From: DASZHC01 sp035938215
GTDB taxonomy: Bacteria; Verrucomicrobiota; Verrucomicrobiia; Chthoniobacterales; JAFAMB01
DNA: 22,994 nucleotides
Direction: 5' to 3'
Assembly: GCA_035938215.1 (NCBI GenBank)
Contig: DASZHC010000008.1
Span: 1-22,994, forward strand
Shown here: one piece after another, positions 7,104-15,553 of the stretch
Numbering within the stretch: position 1 is the stretch's first letter
Layout: each line of letters starts with the position of its first letter
Translations under genes and position numbers: made by a program
Notes under the pieces: generated by a model
Databases searched by the model: none
Told to the model about the DNA's origin: nothing
What the model saw: only the letters and a program-made list of their open reading frames with translations

Positions 7104-7516
7104 GGGGTAGATCCTTGTGGACAAAGGGGATTGAAAGCCTCGGCTCGAAGGAAAGCATTCCATATGCCATCTTCTGTCCTGTCCGAGAAATAACATGTCT
7201 TTCGCCGCAGTTCGGTTGGCTGTTTTTTCAAGGCGATCCTAGGCGGACTGGTGCTAACAACGAGCGTATCTGAATGCTTCAGAAAGAGCGACCCTCCGTC
7301 TGCGAGCTCAAGCGATCTTCTCAATCGGAGCAAAAAACAGCAGTGGATTGGCGAACCAGGGTCATTCTGGTCGCACAAACCAATTCCGCCAGGCCCTTGA
7401 CAGTCTATTTTGGAGAGGCACGAGATCCTTTCCATGACCCACTGAACTCCTCGACTCCTCCTCATCACGGCAAGCTTCATGCTCTATGATTCCTATGAAT
7501 TCTGCTCTGTCGGAAC
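7104..7516. promoter_or_regulatory. Divergent control region between the hydrolase/permease operon and the allophanate hydrolase gene
   Basis: This 413-bp gap lies between divergently transcribed genes and must carry promoters for both, because no other gene fits here. On the plus strand TATGAT at 7485-7490 is a possible -10 box, 26 nt before the atzF ATG, but its -35 (TCATCA, 17-bp spacing) is poor. A perfect TTGACA at 7397-7402 has no good -10 partner. A nested dyad lies at 7347-7384 (ATTGG, ACCAG, CTGGT, CCAAT) and could bind a regulator, though its spacing is asymmetric. I find no convincing promoter for the minus strand and no sigma-54 (-24/-12) site. A 71-codon ORF in the gap looks spurious. 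Confidence 0.45.
7112..7116 (-). promoter_or_regulatory. Ribosome binding site that fixes the first operon gene's start
   Basis: AAGGA on the minus strand, 8 nt before the ATG at 7103. The upstream in-frame ATG at 7196 would add 31 residues that do not look like the family, so this site decides the start. Confidence 0.6.
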
Positions 7517-9316
7517 ATGAAGGATTTATCGTCGCTTTCACTGCACTTGGGATCGCTTAAAGCAGGTTACAAATCGGGAGCTTTTGCGCCCACCGAAGTC
7601 ATTCGAGAGGTATACAGGCGCGTACGAATCCTCCAATCTAATCCGATTTGGATCCATCTTGTACCGGAAGAAGAAAGTCTTCGCGCTATCGAGGTTATGC
7701 GAGACGTTGCAGACGCGCCTTTGTACGGAATTCCCTTTGCAATCAAGGATAATATCGACGCCGAAGGACTTCCCACGACCGCCGCTTGCCCAAGCTATTC
7801 CTATGAAGCCGAGAGCGATGCCACGGTTGTTGCCCGGCTACGGCGGGCTGGCGCAATTCTAATCGGGAAGACGAACCTTGATCAATTTGCAACCGGTTTG
7901 GTCGGTGTACGATCACCGTACGGCGCATGCTGCAACATCTTCAATCCTGCCTATATATCGGGTGGATCGAGCTCCGGTTCGGCCGTAGCCGTTGCCGCGG
8001 GCCTTGTAAGCTTTGCCTTGGGAACTGACACCGCTGGGTCAGGACGAGTTCCCGCTGCATTCAATAACATTGTCGGGCTCAAACCCACGAGAGGAGTCCT
8101 AAGCGCCCGAGGCGTCGTTCCTGCTTGCCGGTCGCTCGACTGTGTAACGCTCTTTTGCCTGACGAGCGCAGACGCGATATCCCTTTTCTCTATCGTTGCG
8201 GGTTACGATGAGCAAGACGCCTATTCCCGGCACCCCGTCACAAATCGGACGGTGCCTTTAGAATATCGAATCGGGGTTCCTTCTACTCAAATCCTCCAAA
8301 ACCTGGAACCCAACTACCGCACGCTCTTCAAGGAAGCCGTTGAAAGAATCGAATCTCTCGGAAACTCAATGCTGGAAGTTGACGTTTCGCCCTTCCTGGA
8401 TTCAGCAAAGTTACTTTACGGCGGCCCTTGGGTAGCGGAACGCTTTGCCGCTGTTGGTGATTTTATAAAGGCATGCCCGGACGCCACTCATCCGGTAGTG
8501 CGCGAAATTGTCCTCGAAGGCGAAAAATTCTCAGCGGTAGACGCCTTCAAGGGGCTCCACGCGCTAGAGAAATATCGACAAGCAAGCTCTGTAACCTGGG
8601 AAGCAATCGATCTGCTTCTATTGCCGACGGCACCCGAGATTTTTCGGATCGATGAAATCGAATACGACCCGATCGCACTGAATACCCGACTGGGGCTATT
8701 CACTAATTTCGCCAATCTAATGGATCTGGCCGCGATAGCCGTGCCTGCCGGCTTTCGCGGCGACGGACTTCCCTTCGGGATCACTTTTTTTGGGCAGGCG
8801 TTTTCCGAAAATCTGCTGTGCGATTGCGCAGACGCTTATCTTGACTCGCTGCGACCGTCACTGGGCGGAACGAGCGCTGCCTATCCGGGCGGCAGCATGG
8901 TAGTTAAAGAACCGGCATCTGATCGCTTCCTCATCGCAGTCGCAGGAGCACATCTGAGCGATGAGCCTCTGAACCATCAGCTCACCGAACGCGGGGGACG
9001 GCTAGTTCGCAAAACAAAGACCGCTCCTTCGTATGAACTCTTTGCTCTTCCGGGAACATCTCCGCCTAAGCCGGGACTCGTTCGCGTCGGCTGCGAGAGG
9101 GGTAGATCGATCGAACTTGAAGTCTGGGATCTGCCTTCATCGGAATTTGGCGACTTCATCAATGGAGTTCCGTCGCCATTGACGATTGGTACGGTTCACC
9201 TTAGCGATGGGCGGATCGCAAAAGGCTTCCTCTGTGAAGAGGTAAGCGTGCGAGAGGCGTTAAACATTTCTGAGTTTGGCGGATGGAAGGCGTATCTGAA
9301 GAGTTTGAAGACGTAG
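7517..9316 (+). CDS. atzF: Allophanate hydrolase (amidase plus C-terminal domain)
   Basis: A 599-residue protein of full family length. It is predicted to convert allophanate (urea-1-carboxylate) to ammonia and CO2, the last step of biuret and cyanurate breakdown. The amidase-signature domain spans about residues 1-450. Its Lys-cisSer-Ser triad is at Lys77 (PFAIKDNID), Ser151 (GGSSSGSA) and Ser175 (TDTAGSGRVP). The spacings of 74 and 24 match those I recall for Pseudomonas AtzF (Lys91, Ser165, Ser189). The C-terminal domain, about 470-599, has the family's RFLIAVAGAHLSDEPLNHQL and ALPGTSPPKPGLVRV segments and ends in GWKAYLKS. It is transcribed away from the hydrolase/permease operon across a 413-bp gap. 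No AtzE, AtzG or urea carboxylase gene is beside it. The ATG at 7517 is the first in frame after a stop at 7496. Confidence 0.92.
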   Translation: MKDLSSLSLHLGSLKAGYKSGAFAPTEVIREVYRRVRILQSNPIWIHLVPEEESLRAIEVMRDVADAPLYGIPFAIKDNIDAEGLPTTAACPSYSYEAESDATVVARLRRAGAILIGKTNLDQFATGLVGVRSPYGACCNIFNPAYISGGSSSGSAVAVAAGLVSFALGTDTAGSGRVPAAFNNIVGLKPTRGVLSARGVVPACRSLDCVTLFCLTSADAISLFSIVAGYDEQDAYSRHPVTNRTVPLEYRIGVPSTQILQNLEPNYRTLFKEAVERIESLGNSMLEVDVSPFLDSAKLLYGGPWVAERFAAVGDFIKACPDATHPVVREIVLEGEKFSAVDAFKGLHALEKYRQASSVTWEAIDLLLLPTAPEIFRIDEIEYDPIALNTRLGLFTNFANLMDLAAIAVPAGFRGDGLPFGITFFGQAFSENLLCDCADAYLDSLRPSLGGTSAAYPGGSMVVKEPASDRFLIAVAGAHLSDEPLNHQLTERGGRLVRKTKTAPSYELFALPGTSPPKPGLVRVGCERGRSIELEVWDLPSSEFGDFINGVPSPLTIGTVHLSDGRIAKGFLCEEVSVREALNISEFGGWKAYLKSLKT

Positions 9317-9330
9317 CATTTCTTTCATGA

Positions 9331-9415
9331 AGGGACGGCCTCCGTGCCGTCCGATTAATCATTTTGGCCCCAAAACAAGGAGAAAAATGGGACGGCACAG
9401 AGGCCGTCCCTCCCT
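9331..9415. repeat. Extragenic palindromic element, copy B (inverted relative to copy A)
   Basis: About 85 bp whose reverse complement closely matches 3334-3421, arms and centre alike (TTTTTCTCCTTGTTTTGGGG versus TTTTTCTCCTTGTTTATGGG). The arms are AGGGACGGCCTCCGTGCCGT at 9331-9350 and its near complement at about 9390-9415. It fills the 122-bp gap between convergent atzF (stop 9316) and the kinase gene (stop 9439), with no other terminator visible there. Confidence 0.85.
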
Positions 9416-9438
9416 AAACCTTAATTTCGGGATCTGGG

Positions 9439-12400
9439 CTAAAATGAACCAATTCCTTGTCGGGCAACCAACTCTCTGGCCGTGAGAAGTATGTTTTCGA
9501 CGGCAGACATCTGATATTGCTCTGCCAATACTGAAAGCCTGCGTGAGAACGTGTGAAGCGCTAAATTCTTTTCGCTTAGTTTGCGAATGGCCGCGCGCAA
9601 CGCGATGATGTCACCCAATTTAGCGTGTGCCAGGAGTTCATCAATCCGCTGAGCATCGGGTAGAGCTTCTGATAATGGCCGATTCACGGCACCCTCAATG
9701 CCTTCAAATTCTGCTGAGCTTTCACCATCCGACCTGTACACCGGTTTCAGTCCAAGGAGCGACTCAAAAAGCCCGAACAAGGTCGCTTCGCTGATCGGCT
9801 TGGGAACAAATGCGTTAAACCCGGCGGCTAGTGCTGTCTCTCGATCGTTTTCGTACACACTCGCCGAGGACGCAATCATTGGAAGTAAAGCGAACTCCGG
9901 ATCTTTCCTTAGTTCCCTGCAGAATTCGATTCCGCTGAGACCGGCCATGCGAATATCGGATACGACACAATCAAACTCATCTGTTCTCATCAACTCAAGC
10001 GCTGCAACCGCTGATGGAGCAAACGTCGCTGAAAGCTCAACTTCTTGAAGCAGGTCCAGCATATATTGTCGGTTTGCCGCGTCGTCGTCGACCACCAGGA
10101 TGTGTGCTGACTTACCTTCGAGTCGCACTACTTTCCGTATCGAGGAGGAAGCCAACGCTGCATTTGCCGGCCCGACCGGCAATTCAAACCAGAAATTGCT
10201 CCCCTCTCCCTCCTCGCTGAAGACTTCAAGCGCCCCCCCTAACAAGCGAACGATTCGTTGGCTGATGAAGAGGCCCAAGCCGACTCCGCCGCTTGCCTGA
10301 TCATTGTTGGTCGCTTGGTAGAAAGGCTTGAAAAGATGCTGCATCTCGGCCGCCGGTATGCCCCTTCCGGTATCGCGGACCTCAATCCGGATGCGATCCT
10401 TGACTCGACTAACTCTCAGAGCCACTTCCCCTTTCTCGGTAAATTTGATGGAATTTCCGACCAGATTGTAAAGCACCTGTTTCAAGCGGATTGGATCGGT
10501 CGAAATCCATTCCTGAACGGAGTGGTCAGACGAATACGTGAAGCGAAGCTGTTTCTGGTTTGCCCGGAGTTGGAACTCATCGGCGAGGTTATTGAGCAGC
10601 GGCTTGAGCTGCACCGGTTGGGCATTAATCGTGATCGTCCCCGACTCCACTTTGGCCAGATCAAGTATCTCATTGATCATATTTAAGAGGTGCTCCCCGC
10701 TCGAAAGAACCGTTGTCAGGCGCCGGCGTTTTTCTTCGGGTTGGTTTTGGTCGCGCAACATGAGTTGCGTGTAACCTAGAATGGAGTTCAGCGGTGTTCG
10801 CAGCTCATGGCTGACGTTTGCGAGAAAGCTACTTTTTGCACGGTTAGCCGCTTCGGCTGCCTCCTTGGCCTCAACCAGCTTCGCTTGGCTCTCTTCGAGT
10901 TCCTTTGTACGTTCGGTGACTATTGCGACCAGCTCCTTTTCCCTCACACGCAACCGCAACACCCGCAAACGCACAAAGCCGAACACGCAAAGCCCGCACA
11001 ACGCGGCGTAGATAGCGTACATCCACCAGGTTCGATACCAAGGCGGCAGAATCTCGATTGCCAAAGTGGTTTCGTCGCTCTTTATGCCGTCCCCGTCTTC
11101 CGCAACAGCGTGCAGTAGATAGTGCCCTTCGTTCAGCGAGCCTGAACGCCAAACCGGGTCGGTAAGCGGCGCGCTCCAGTTCTTCTCCCGTCCTTCCAAC
11201 CGCAACCGATAGCGAATTTGCTCGGAACACGCAAATCGGTCATCGGCGAATCTGATCCGAATATCACGAAGATCGAACGGCAATTTCAGTGTTTTGCCTT
11301 CGGCCGGAGTAGATAGAGGCGTTCCCGAAACTGTGGTCACCTCTCTCGCAAATACGCTGAACTTCGTCGCCGGCGGTCGAAGTTCAGCCGTATCTATCCG
11401 CGCAATCCCATATGTGCCGGCAATCCAAAGAACGGTGGATCCGCCGATATCTTCTTCTCTTATCGTTGTAGGATCACCAATCGTTCTGGCAATGACAGCG
11501 GGAAGAGCAGTGAAATGTCCGCTTGAATCGAGTCCTACAATCTTGGATCCTTGCACGCCCTCCTCTGGAGCTAGTCGAGGGACCACGGTAATCCAGAGAT
11601 GCTTCATTTCCGCTCGATGCACGATTGCCCTTCCCGGGACATAGTCGCGGAAAACTGACTCGTATTGTCGAACAAAAACAAATTGATCCAGATCGGCTTC
11701 ATACCGGGAAATGCCCCTCTCGGTTACGAAAGCCGGTTTTCCATCCAGAAGGATCAGCAAATCCGCCTCACTGACCCTCGATGCATTTTTTGCATGTGCG
11801 AGGCTAATAACGTTTGCTCCCGCAAAGATACTTGGCGAATCAGGTTTCAGCGTGACTCTGAAAAAACCGCGGTTGATTGTCGAAACGAACAATTCGGTCG
11901 CATCACTCTCGACAATCCCATTCACACCACCCCCGAGTTCGCTTAATATCCCATCAAGGCGCCAGCCTTCGCCAGAGCGGGAAATCGCGACCAACCCATC
12001 GTTGGACGCAACATAGACTCGACCAGGAATCACTCGGGAAGGTTGAAGCGCATAAACCCGATCGATCGGAACCGAAACGGGTCTTAGTTCTAGTCCGTCG
12101 AAGGTGAAGAGACCTTTCCATCCCCCTGCAAGTAGTTCGCCGCCGACTTCCGCCAATCCACAGATCGGACTTGTAACACCGGGAATCTTTCGGAATCGCG
12201 CAGGTAAGGACTCAGCGGCAGCCTTTTTCAGTGAATATAGACCATCCCAAGTGGCGGCGTATAAATCGCCGCGAAACCTTGTAAGCTCAAATATCTCGGA
12301 TCGCGGAAGCCCCGTTTGCATGTCGAAGAAACTGATCCCAGGGTCCATCTCGAGGCGGGTAAGACCAACGTTTCCGCAGATCCACAACCCACCAGAACGA

Positions 12401-13350
12401 TCAGGGGCTAGTTTCAGAATATTCGGATCCGGCAAGCCGTTGTCCTGGAACAGTGTGCAGCGGAGTTTCCCTTGGCAATCGAGCAAAGCGACACCGTGCT
12501 GCTCGATGGCGACGGCGATGTAGGGTCCGGGCACCGCACTTGCCCCCTGGAGGGAAAATCGAGTCAGGAGAGGATCGACGTCTGTAGGAAATGGGGCGAT
12601 CCGATTTTGCGAAAGCCGAAAAATACCGTTGTCTTTAGTCAGCAGCAGAATCAAGCCCGGCTTTGGCTCGAGTACCTGATACACAATCGTGGATCGCAGT
12701 TCAGTGTCATCGGCGATAGGAACGAAGCGTCCGCCAACAATCTCATAGAGCGGGTCGTTCTTAGAGTGCACAAAAACCCTTTTGCCGGCTGCGGAAAGCA
12801 TGTAATCAAACCCATCGCCATGCGGCCACGCCATGGACGTCCACGCGTCTCCTTCGTGCACGAGAAGAGCCTTCTCGCTTCGGACAAAATCAGCCCCACC
12901 GCCCGGAACAATCTGCACAACTTCGCCGAAATTCGCGGGAAGGCCCTTTTCCCCGTTGGCAGTTAGAAACCTATATCGGTCACCTTGATGCACTAATTGG
13001 CCCAGCTGACCTACGCCTCCCACCCAGATTTCTCCGGCGCCATCAACTGCTAACCCCTGGATGGCCAATCCCCCCGGGACGGGAATTCGTTCCCATCGCT
13101 GGCCGTCGTATTGCAACACCAAATTGTCGTTTCCGAACAGGAGTAACCCCTGTCGATCCTGAACGGCGTTCCAATTCTGATTGTCCGCCAGGTATTCTCG
13201 AGTGCTGTAAAACCGGTATAAAGGGCGGCCCAGCTCAATAGACTCTTGGGCTCCCGCGCCCGCAACGCTCGGGAGAATTGCAGCTAAAAGGATGAAAACG
13301 TAGATGTATCGATTAATAGATCGTATCCTGGGGAAGGATAGCCCACACAT
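9439..13350 (-). CDS. Reg_prop hybrid sensor histidine kinase with receiver domain
   Basis: A very large one-pass sensor, 1303 residues from the chosen ATG. A signal peptide (MCGLSFPRIRS, then VFILLAAILPSVAGAGAQ) leads into a periplasmic beta-propeller region with repeats such as DRSGGLWICGNVGLTRLE. A Y_Y_Y-like domain follows, then one membrane helix (MYAIYAALCGLCVFGFVRLR) and a coiled coil. The kinase core has His848 (ANVSHELRTPLNSILGY) and ATPase boxes N (LVGNSIKF) and G (DTGRGIP, GVGLGLF). The receiver has Asp1132 (CVVSDIRMAGLSG). A ~70-residue helical tail follows and lacks an Hpt-type phospho-histidine motif. The architecture resembles HTCS-like carbohydrate sensors, but the ligand is unknown. 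The frame stays open to a TTG at 13431; the ATG at 13350 is preferred because it gives a proper signal peptide. It follows a response regulator gene. Confidence 0.88.
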   Translation of the reverse strand: MCGLSFPRIRSINRYIYVFILLAAILPSVAGAGAQESIELGRPLYRFYSTREYLADNQNWNAVQDRQGLLLFGNDNLVLQYDGQRWERIPVPGGLAIQGLAVDGAGEIWVGGVGQLGQLVHQGDRYRFLTANGEKGLPANFGEVVQIVPGGGADFVRSEKALLVHEGDAWTSMAWPHGDGFDYMLSAAGKRVFVHSKNDPLYEIVGGRFVPIADDTELRSTIVYQVLEPKPGLILLLTKDNGIFRLSQNRIAPFPTDVDPLLTRFSLQGASAVPGPYIAVAIEQHGVALLDCQGKLRCTLFQDNGLPDPNILKLAPDRSGGLWICGNVGLTRLEMDPGISFFDMQTGLPRSEIFELTRFRGDLYAATWDGLYSLKKAAAESLPARFRKIPGVTSPICGLAEVGGELLAGGWKGLFTFDGLELRPVSVPIDRVYALQPSRVIPGRVYVASNDGLVAISRSGEGWRLDGILSELGGGVNGIVESDATELFVSTINRGFFRVTLKPDSPSIFAGANVISLAHAKNASRVSEADLLILLDGKPAFVTERGISRYEADLDQFVFVRQYESVFRDYVPGRAIVHRAEMKHLWITVVPRLAPEEGVQGSKIVGLDSSGHFTALPAVIARTIGDPTTIREEDIGGSTVLWIAGTYGIARIDTAELRPPATKFSVFAREVTTVSGTPLSTPAEGKTLKLPFDLRDIRIRFADDRFACSEQIRYRLRLEGREKNWSAPLTDPVWRSGSLNEGHYLLHAVAEDGDGIKSDETTLAIEILPPWYRTWWMYAIYAALCGLCVFGFVRLRVLRLRVREKELVAIVTERTKELEESQAKLVEAKEAAEAANRAKSSFLANVSHELRTPLNSILGYTQLMLRDQNQPEEKRRRLTTVLSSGEHLLNMINEILDLAKVESGTITINAQPVQLKPLLNNLADEFQLRANQKQLRFTYSSDHSVQEWISTDPIRLKQVLYNLVGNSIKFTEKGEVALRVSRVKDRIRIEVRDTGRGIPAAEMQHLFKPFYQATNNDQASGGVGLGLFISQRIVRLLGGALEVFSEEGEGSNFWFELPVGPANAALASSSIRKVVRLEGKSAHILVVDDDAANRQYMLDLLQEVELSATFAPSAVAALELMRTDEFDCVVSDIRMAGLSGIEFCRELRKDPEFALLPMIASSASVYENDRETALAAGFNAFVPKPISEATLFGLFESLLGLKPVYRSDGESSAEFEGIEGAVNRPLSEALPDAQRIDELLAHAKLGDIIALRAAIRKLSEKNLALHTFSRRLSVLAEQYQMSAVENILLTARELVARQGIGSF

Positions 13351-13444
13351 ATCATGTACGTTAACGAACCGGTCAGCAAAGAATATCACCCGAATGGAGC
13401 ATCCCTGCAGATACCCAATTCTAAACGGCAAAACTCCTTTTCGT

Positions 13445-14401
13445 TTACACCTCTTTGGCCGGTGGTGTTAAGACTCCCAATGCCAGCCGCGCCGCGGCAG
13501 TCCGGGTTTCAACACCGAGTTTCGCGAACAGATTGATCGCGTGTTTTTTTACTGTGTTTAGCGACGCATCGATTATAATGGCAATTTCCGGATTGGTTTT
13601 CCCTTCTGCCATCCAATAGAGCACCTCGGCTTCTCTCGCGGTTACTCCTAGCGCCAGCAAGGCTTTGGGGCCATTGTCGCCGTTGCGATGCTCAATGCGC
13701 AACAACGACAGATTGCCGCTTTTCGATAACGCAAAATGAGCAATCTCGATTTCGCCCCGCTTGCGATGCGAGATCAGCTGCGGTTTTTGACTTTCGGGAC
13801 CATTTAACCAATTGCTGAGATCTTCCGGGAGGTACTTGTCTGCCGTTGCTGAAAAAAATGTGTTCAGTAAGATCCGCGCCTGTCCGGTCGCGAAAAGAAT
13901 CTGGCCCTGCCGGTTTGTAACAAGCAGAGCTTGTTCCAACGAAGTTTCCAGCTGTTTTTCCGCATCGAGACGAAGCTCAATCTCCTCAGCAAGCTCTCTG
14001 TTTTTCTGCTCTAGTTTCGCTTGGAGCTCGCGTATTCGAAGATGCGTCTGGACCCGGGCCTGTACCTCTTCGGGCTGAACGGGCTTTGTCACAAAATCAA
14101 CCGCACCCGCGCGAAAAGCCGCCAACTTTTTGCTCAACTCGTCAGCAGCAGTCATCATGATGACCGGGATATGGCTCCACGCGGGATTTGCCTTGATCCG
14201 ACTGCACGTTTCAATCCCGTCCATTCCCGGCATCATCAAGTCGAGCAAGACGATATCCGGAAGAGCCAGAGCGAGCTGCTCCAGGGCGCGCTTGCCACTG
14301 TCCGAAACGAGAACCCGATACCCAGCGCTGCTCAAAAACCCAAGCACGACATCCACGTTCACGGGCACGTCATCAACGATAAGCAATGTTTTTGTGTCCA
14401 T
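13445..14401 (-). CDS. Response regulator, receiver plus LuxR-type DNA-binding domain
   Basis: A 318-residue cytoplasmic transcription factor. The N-terminal receiver has the acidic pair Asp10/Asp11 (LLIVDDVPVNVD), phospho-acceptor Asp54 (LLDLMMPGMDG), Thr84 and Lys106 (VTKPVQPEEV). A coiled coil (about 121-150, RELQAKLEQKNRELAEEIEL) joins it to a PAS-like middle section (about 155-240). The C-terminal LuxR/GerE helix-turn-helix is about 250-312 (GVTAREAEVLYWMAEGKTNP, then SLNTVKKHAINLFAKLGV). It lies directly upstream of the hybrid kinase gene on the same strand, so the two are very likely a cognate pair in one operon. Target genes are not evident. Neither protein shows an Hpt domain, so phosphotransfer from the kinase core to this receiver may be direct. 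Confidence 0.9.
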   Translation of the reverse strand: MDTKTLLIVDDVPVNVDVVLGFLSSAGYRVLVSDSGKRALEQLALALPDIVLLDLMMPGMDGIETCSRIKANPAWSHIPVIMMTAADELSKKLAAFRAGAVDFVTKPVQPEEVQARVQTHLRIRELQAKLEQKNRELAEEIELRLDAEKQLETSLEQALLVTNRQGQILFATGQARILLNTFFSATADKYLPEDLSNWLNGPESQKPQLISHRKRGEIEIAHFALSKSGNLSLLRIEHRNGDNGPKALLALGVTAREAEVLYWMAEGKTNPEIAIIIDASLNTVKKHAINLFAKLGVETRTAAARLALGVLTPPAKEV

Positions 14402-14490
14402 ACCGATTTAAACATTGAGCCGAATCGACTTGATCATCACGCCGTCCGTTTCCACTGAGTGTAGCACAGCAGACCGCAGCAAACCTAGCC

Positions 14491-14519
14491 CGCATTTCCC
14501 ACGGCTGGCGAGAAATGCG
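14491..14519. other. Perfect 8-bp dyad upstream of the response regulator gene
   Basis: CGCATTTC (14491-14498) and GAAATGCG (14512-14519) are perfectly complementary around a 13-base centre. The dyad lies in the 155-bp gap between the peptidase stop and the response regulator start. No T-run follows on the minus strand, so it is not a classic terminator. It could be an operator or an mRNA hairpin. Confidence 0.35.
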
Positions 14520-14556
14520 CATACAGTGTCGCCGCCCCTGAACACCTGCAACTCCT

Positions 14557-15474
14557 CTACCCGCCGCCGATCGCTTTGCGCACCGCGGCAAGCGGCGCCG
14601 AATCATCGAACGTCACCTTGCCTCGGTCATATTTGATCCCGAGATCTTTCCAGAGCTTATCGAGATCAGGAGCTACAGGGGTGCCGCTCATTTTGTCGTA
14701 CATCTCTCGGAGAACTGAAACGCCTGTTGCCTGATCTGCCGCTCTCAGCGCGCGATTCAACGGCCACTCCACCTCGATACTCCCCCCCGATTTCAAAATT
14801 CCGCGAAGCCCATCCTCAAGTCCCATCCGATTGCCTGTTCTCTTTCGAATCTCGACATCTGTGAGGAGACAAAAGAGCGCCCCGCCCCAGTACGTTCTGC
14901 CCCATGTATGGGTGAAATCCAGGCCGCCATCCCCCGCTTTGGGCAAGCCTTGAGGCATCCCTTCAACCATATCGCCCCAGATTCTTTCCTGAGTTAGATT
15001 GCCGGCCCGGGCGCGCGCGATCGGTTCAACATAGGTCGCCAAACCCTCTTCGATCCAATGGTGTCTTTGCGGCACCGACGGAAATGCCAAATGCACCATT
15101 TCATGCGTGATCGTCCAGTCGTCCGAAAATTCGGCCGCGAAAGTTGATCGCCCTGCCGCGATCTCGATGTGCGCATGCTCCCAACCAAAAGCCCGACCTG
15201 AATTGATTCCGCGCCCGTCTTGAATATCAACCGCTATATCCACGTGCCGCACTGGAAATTTCTCATAGTACGTCGAGACAGAACGCGCCGCTGTCGCTAT
15301 CCAATTCAGTATCATCCCTCGCAGCGGTCCCGCGGGGAGGGACGTGAATGCAATGTCGATTGTGCCTGCACCGATCTGCAGCTGCGCTGTATCCCGTGCT
15401 CCTTCAGATTCTGCCGGCGCGGCGGATCCTGCTGGCGCGAGGTGGATCAATGCGAAAAAAAGAAGCCAGCGCAT
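14557..15474 (-). CDS. Secreted gluzincin-like (HExxH) metallopeptidase family protein
   Basis: A 305-residue protein with an N-terminal signal peptide (MRWLLFFALIHLAPAGSAAP), so likely periplasmic or secreted. It has a zinc-peptidase signature: His124-Glu125-x-x-His128 (THEMVHLAF), then Glu143 in WIEEGLATYVE as a likely third zinc ligand. The 15-residue spacing from the second His fits clan MA (gluzincins) with a short helix gap. A further conserved-looking aromatic region (THTWGRTYWGGALFCLL) resembles the C-terminal half of M1/M61-like folds. I cannot place it in a named family or give its substrate. It lies 155 bp upstream of the two-component pair on the same strand and is divergent from the OsmC gene, with starts only about 80 bp apart. 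Confidence 0.7.
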   Translation of the reverse strand: MRWLLFFALIHLAPAGSAAPAESEGARDTAQLQIGAGTIDIAFTSLPAGPLRGMILNWIATAARSVSTYYEKFPVRHVDIAVDIQDGRGINSGRAFGWEHAHIEIAAGRSTFAAEFSDDWTITHEMVHLAFPSVPQRHHWIEEGLATYVEPIARARAGNLTQERIWGDMVEGMPQGLPKAGDGGLDFTHTWGRTYWGGALFCLLTDVEIRKRTGNRMGLEDGLRGILKSGGSIEVEWPLNRALRAADQATGVSVLREMYDKMSGTPVAPDLDKLWKDLGIKYDRGKVTFDDSAPLAAVRKAIGGG

Positions 15475-15553
15475 AGAATTGAATTAGAATTGGGTTTTGC
15501 GGGGAGACGTTAGGCTGCCAAGACATACAGGAAGAGCTCGACATATTCCAACC

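Noticed and set aside
7412..7433. Possible sigma-54 promoter (AGGCACGAGATCC) upstream of atzF
   Set aside because: The GG at 7417-7418 has TT, not GC, at the required -12 spacing, so the essential element is missing.
7274..7489. 71-codon ORF in the divergent control region
   Set aside because: No family resemblance, no ribosome site, and it occupies the only space available for promoters of two divergent units.
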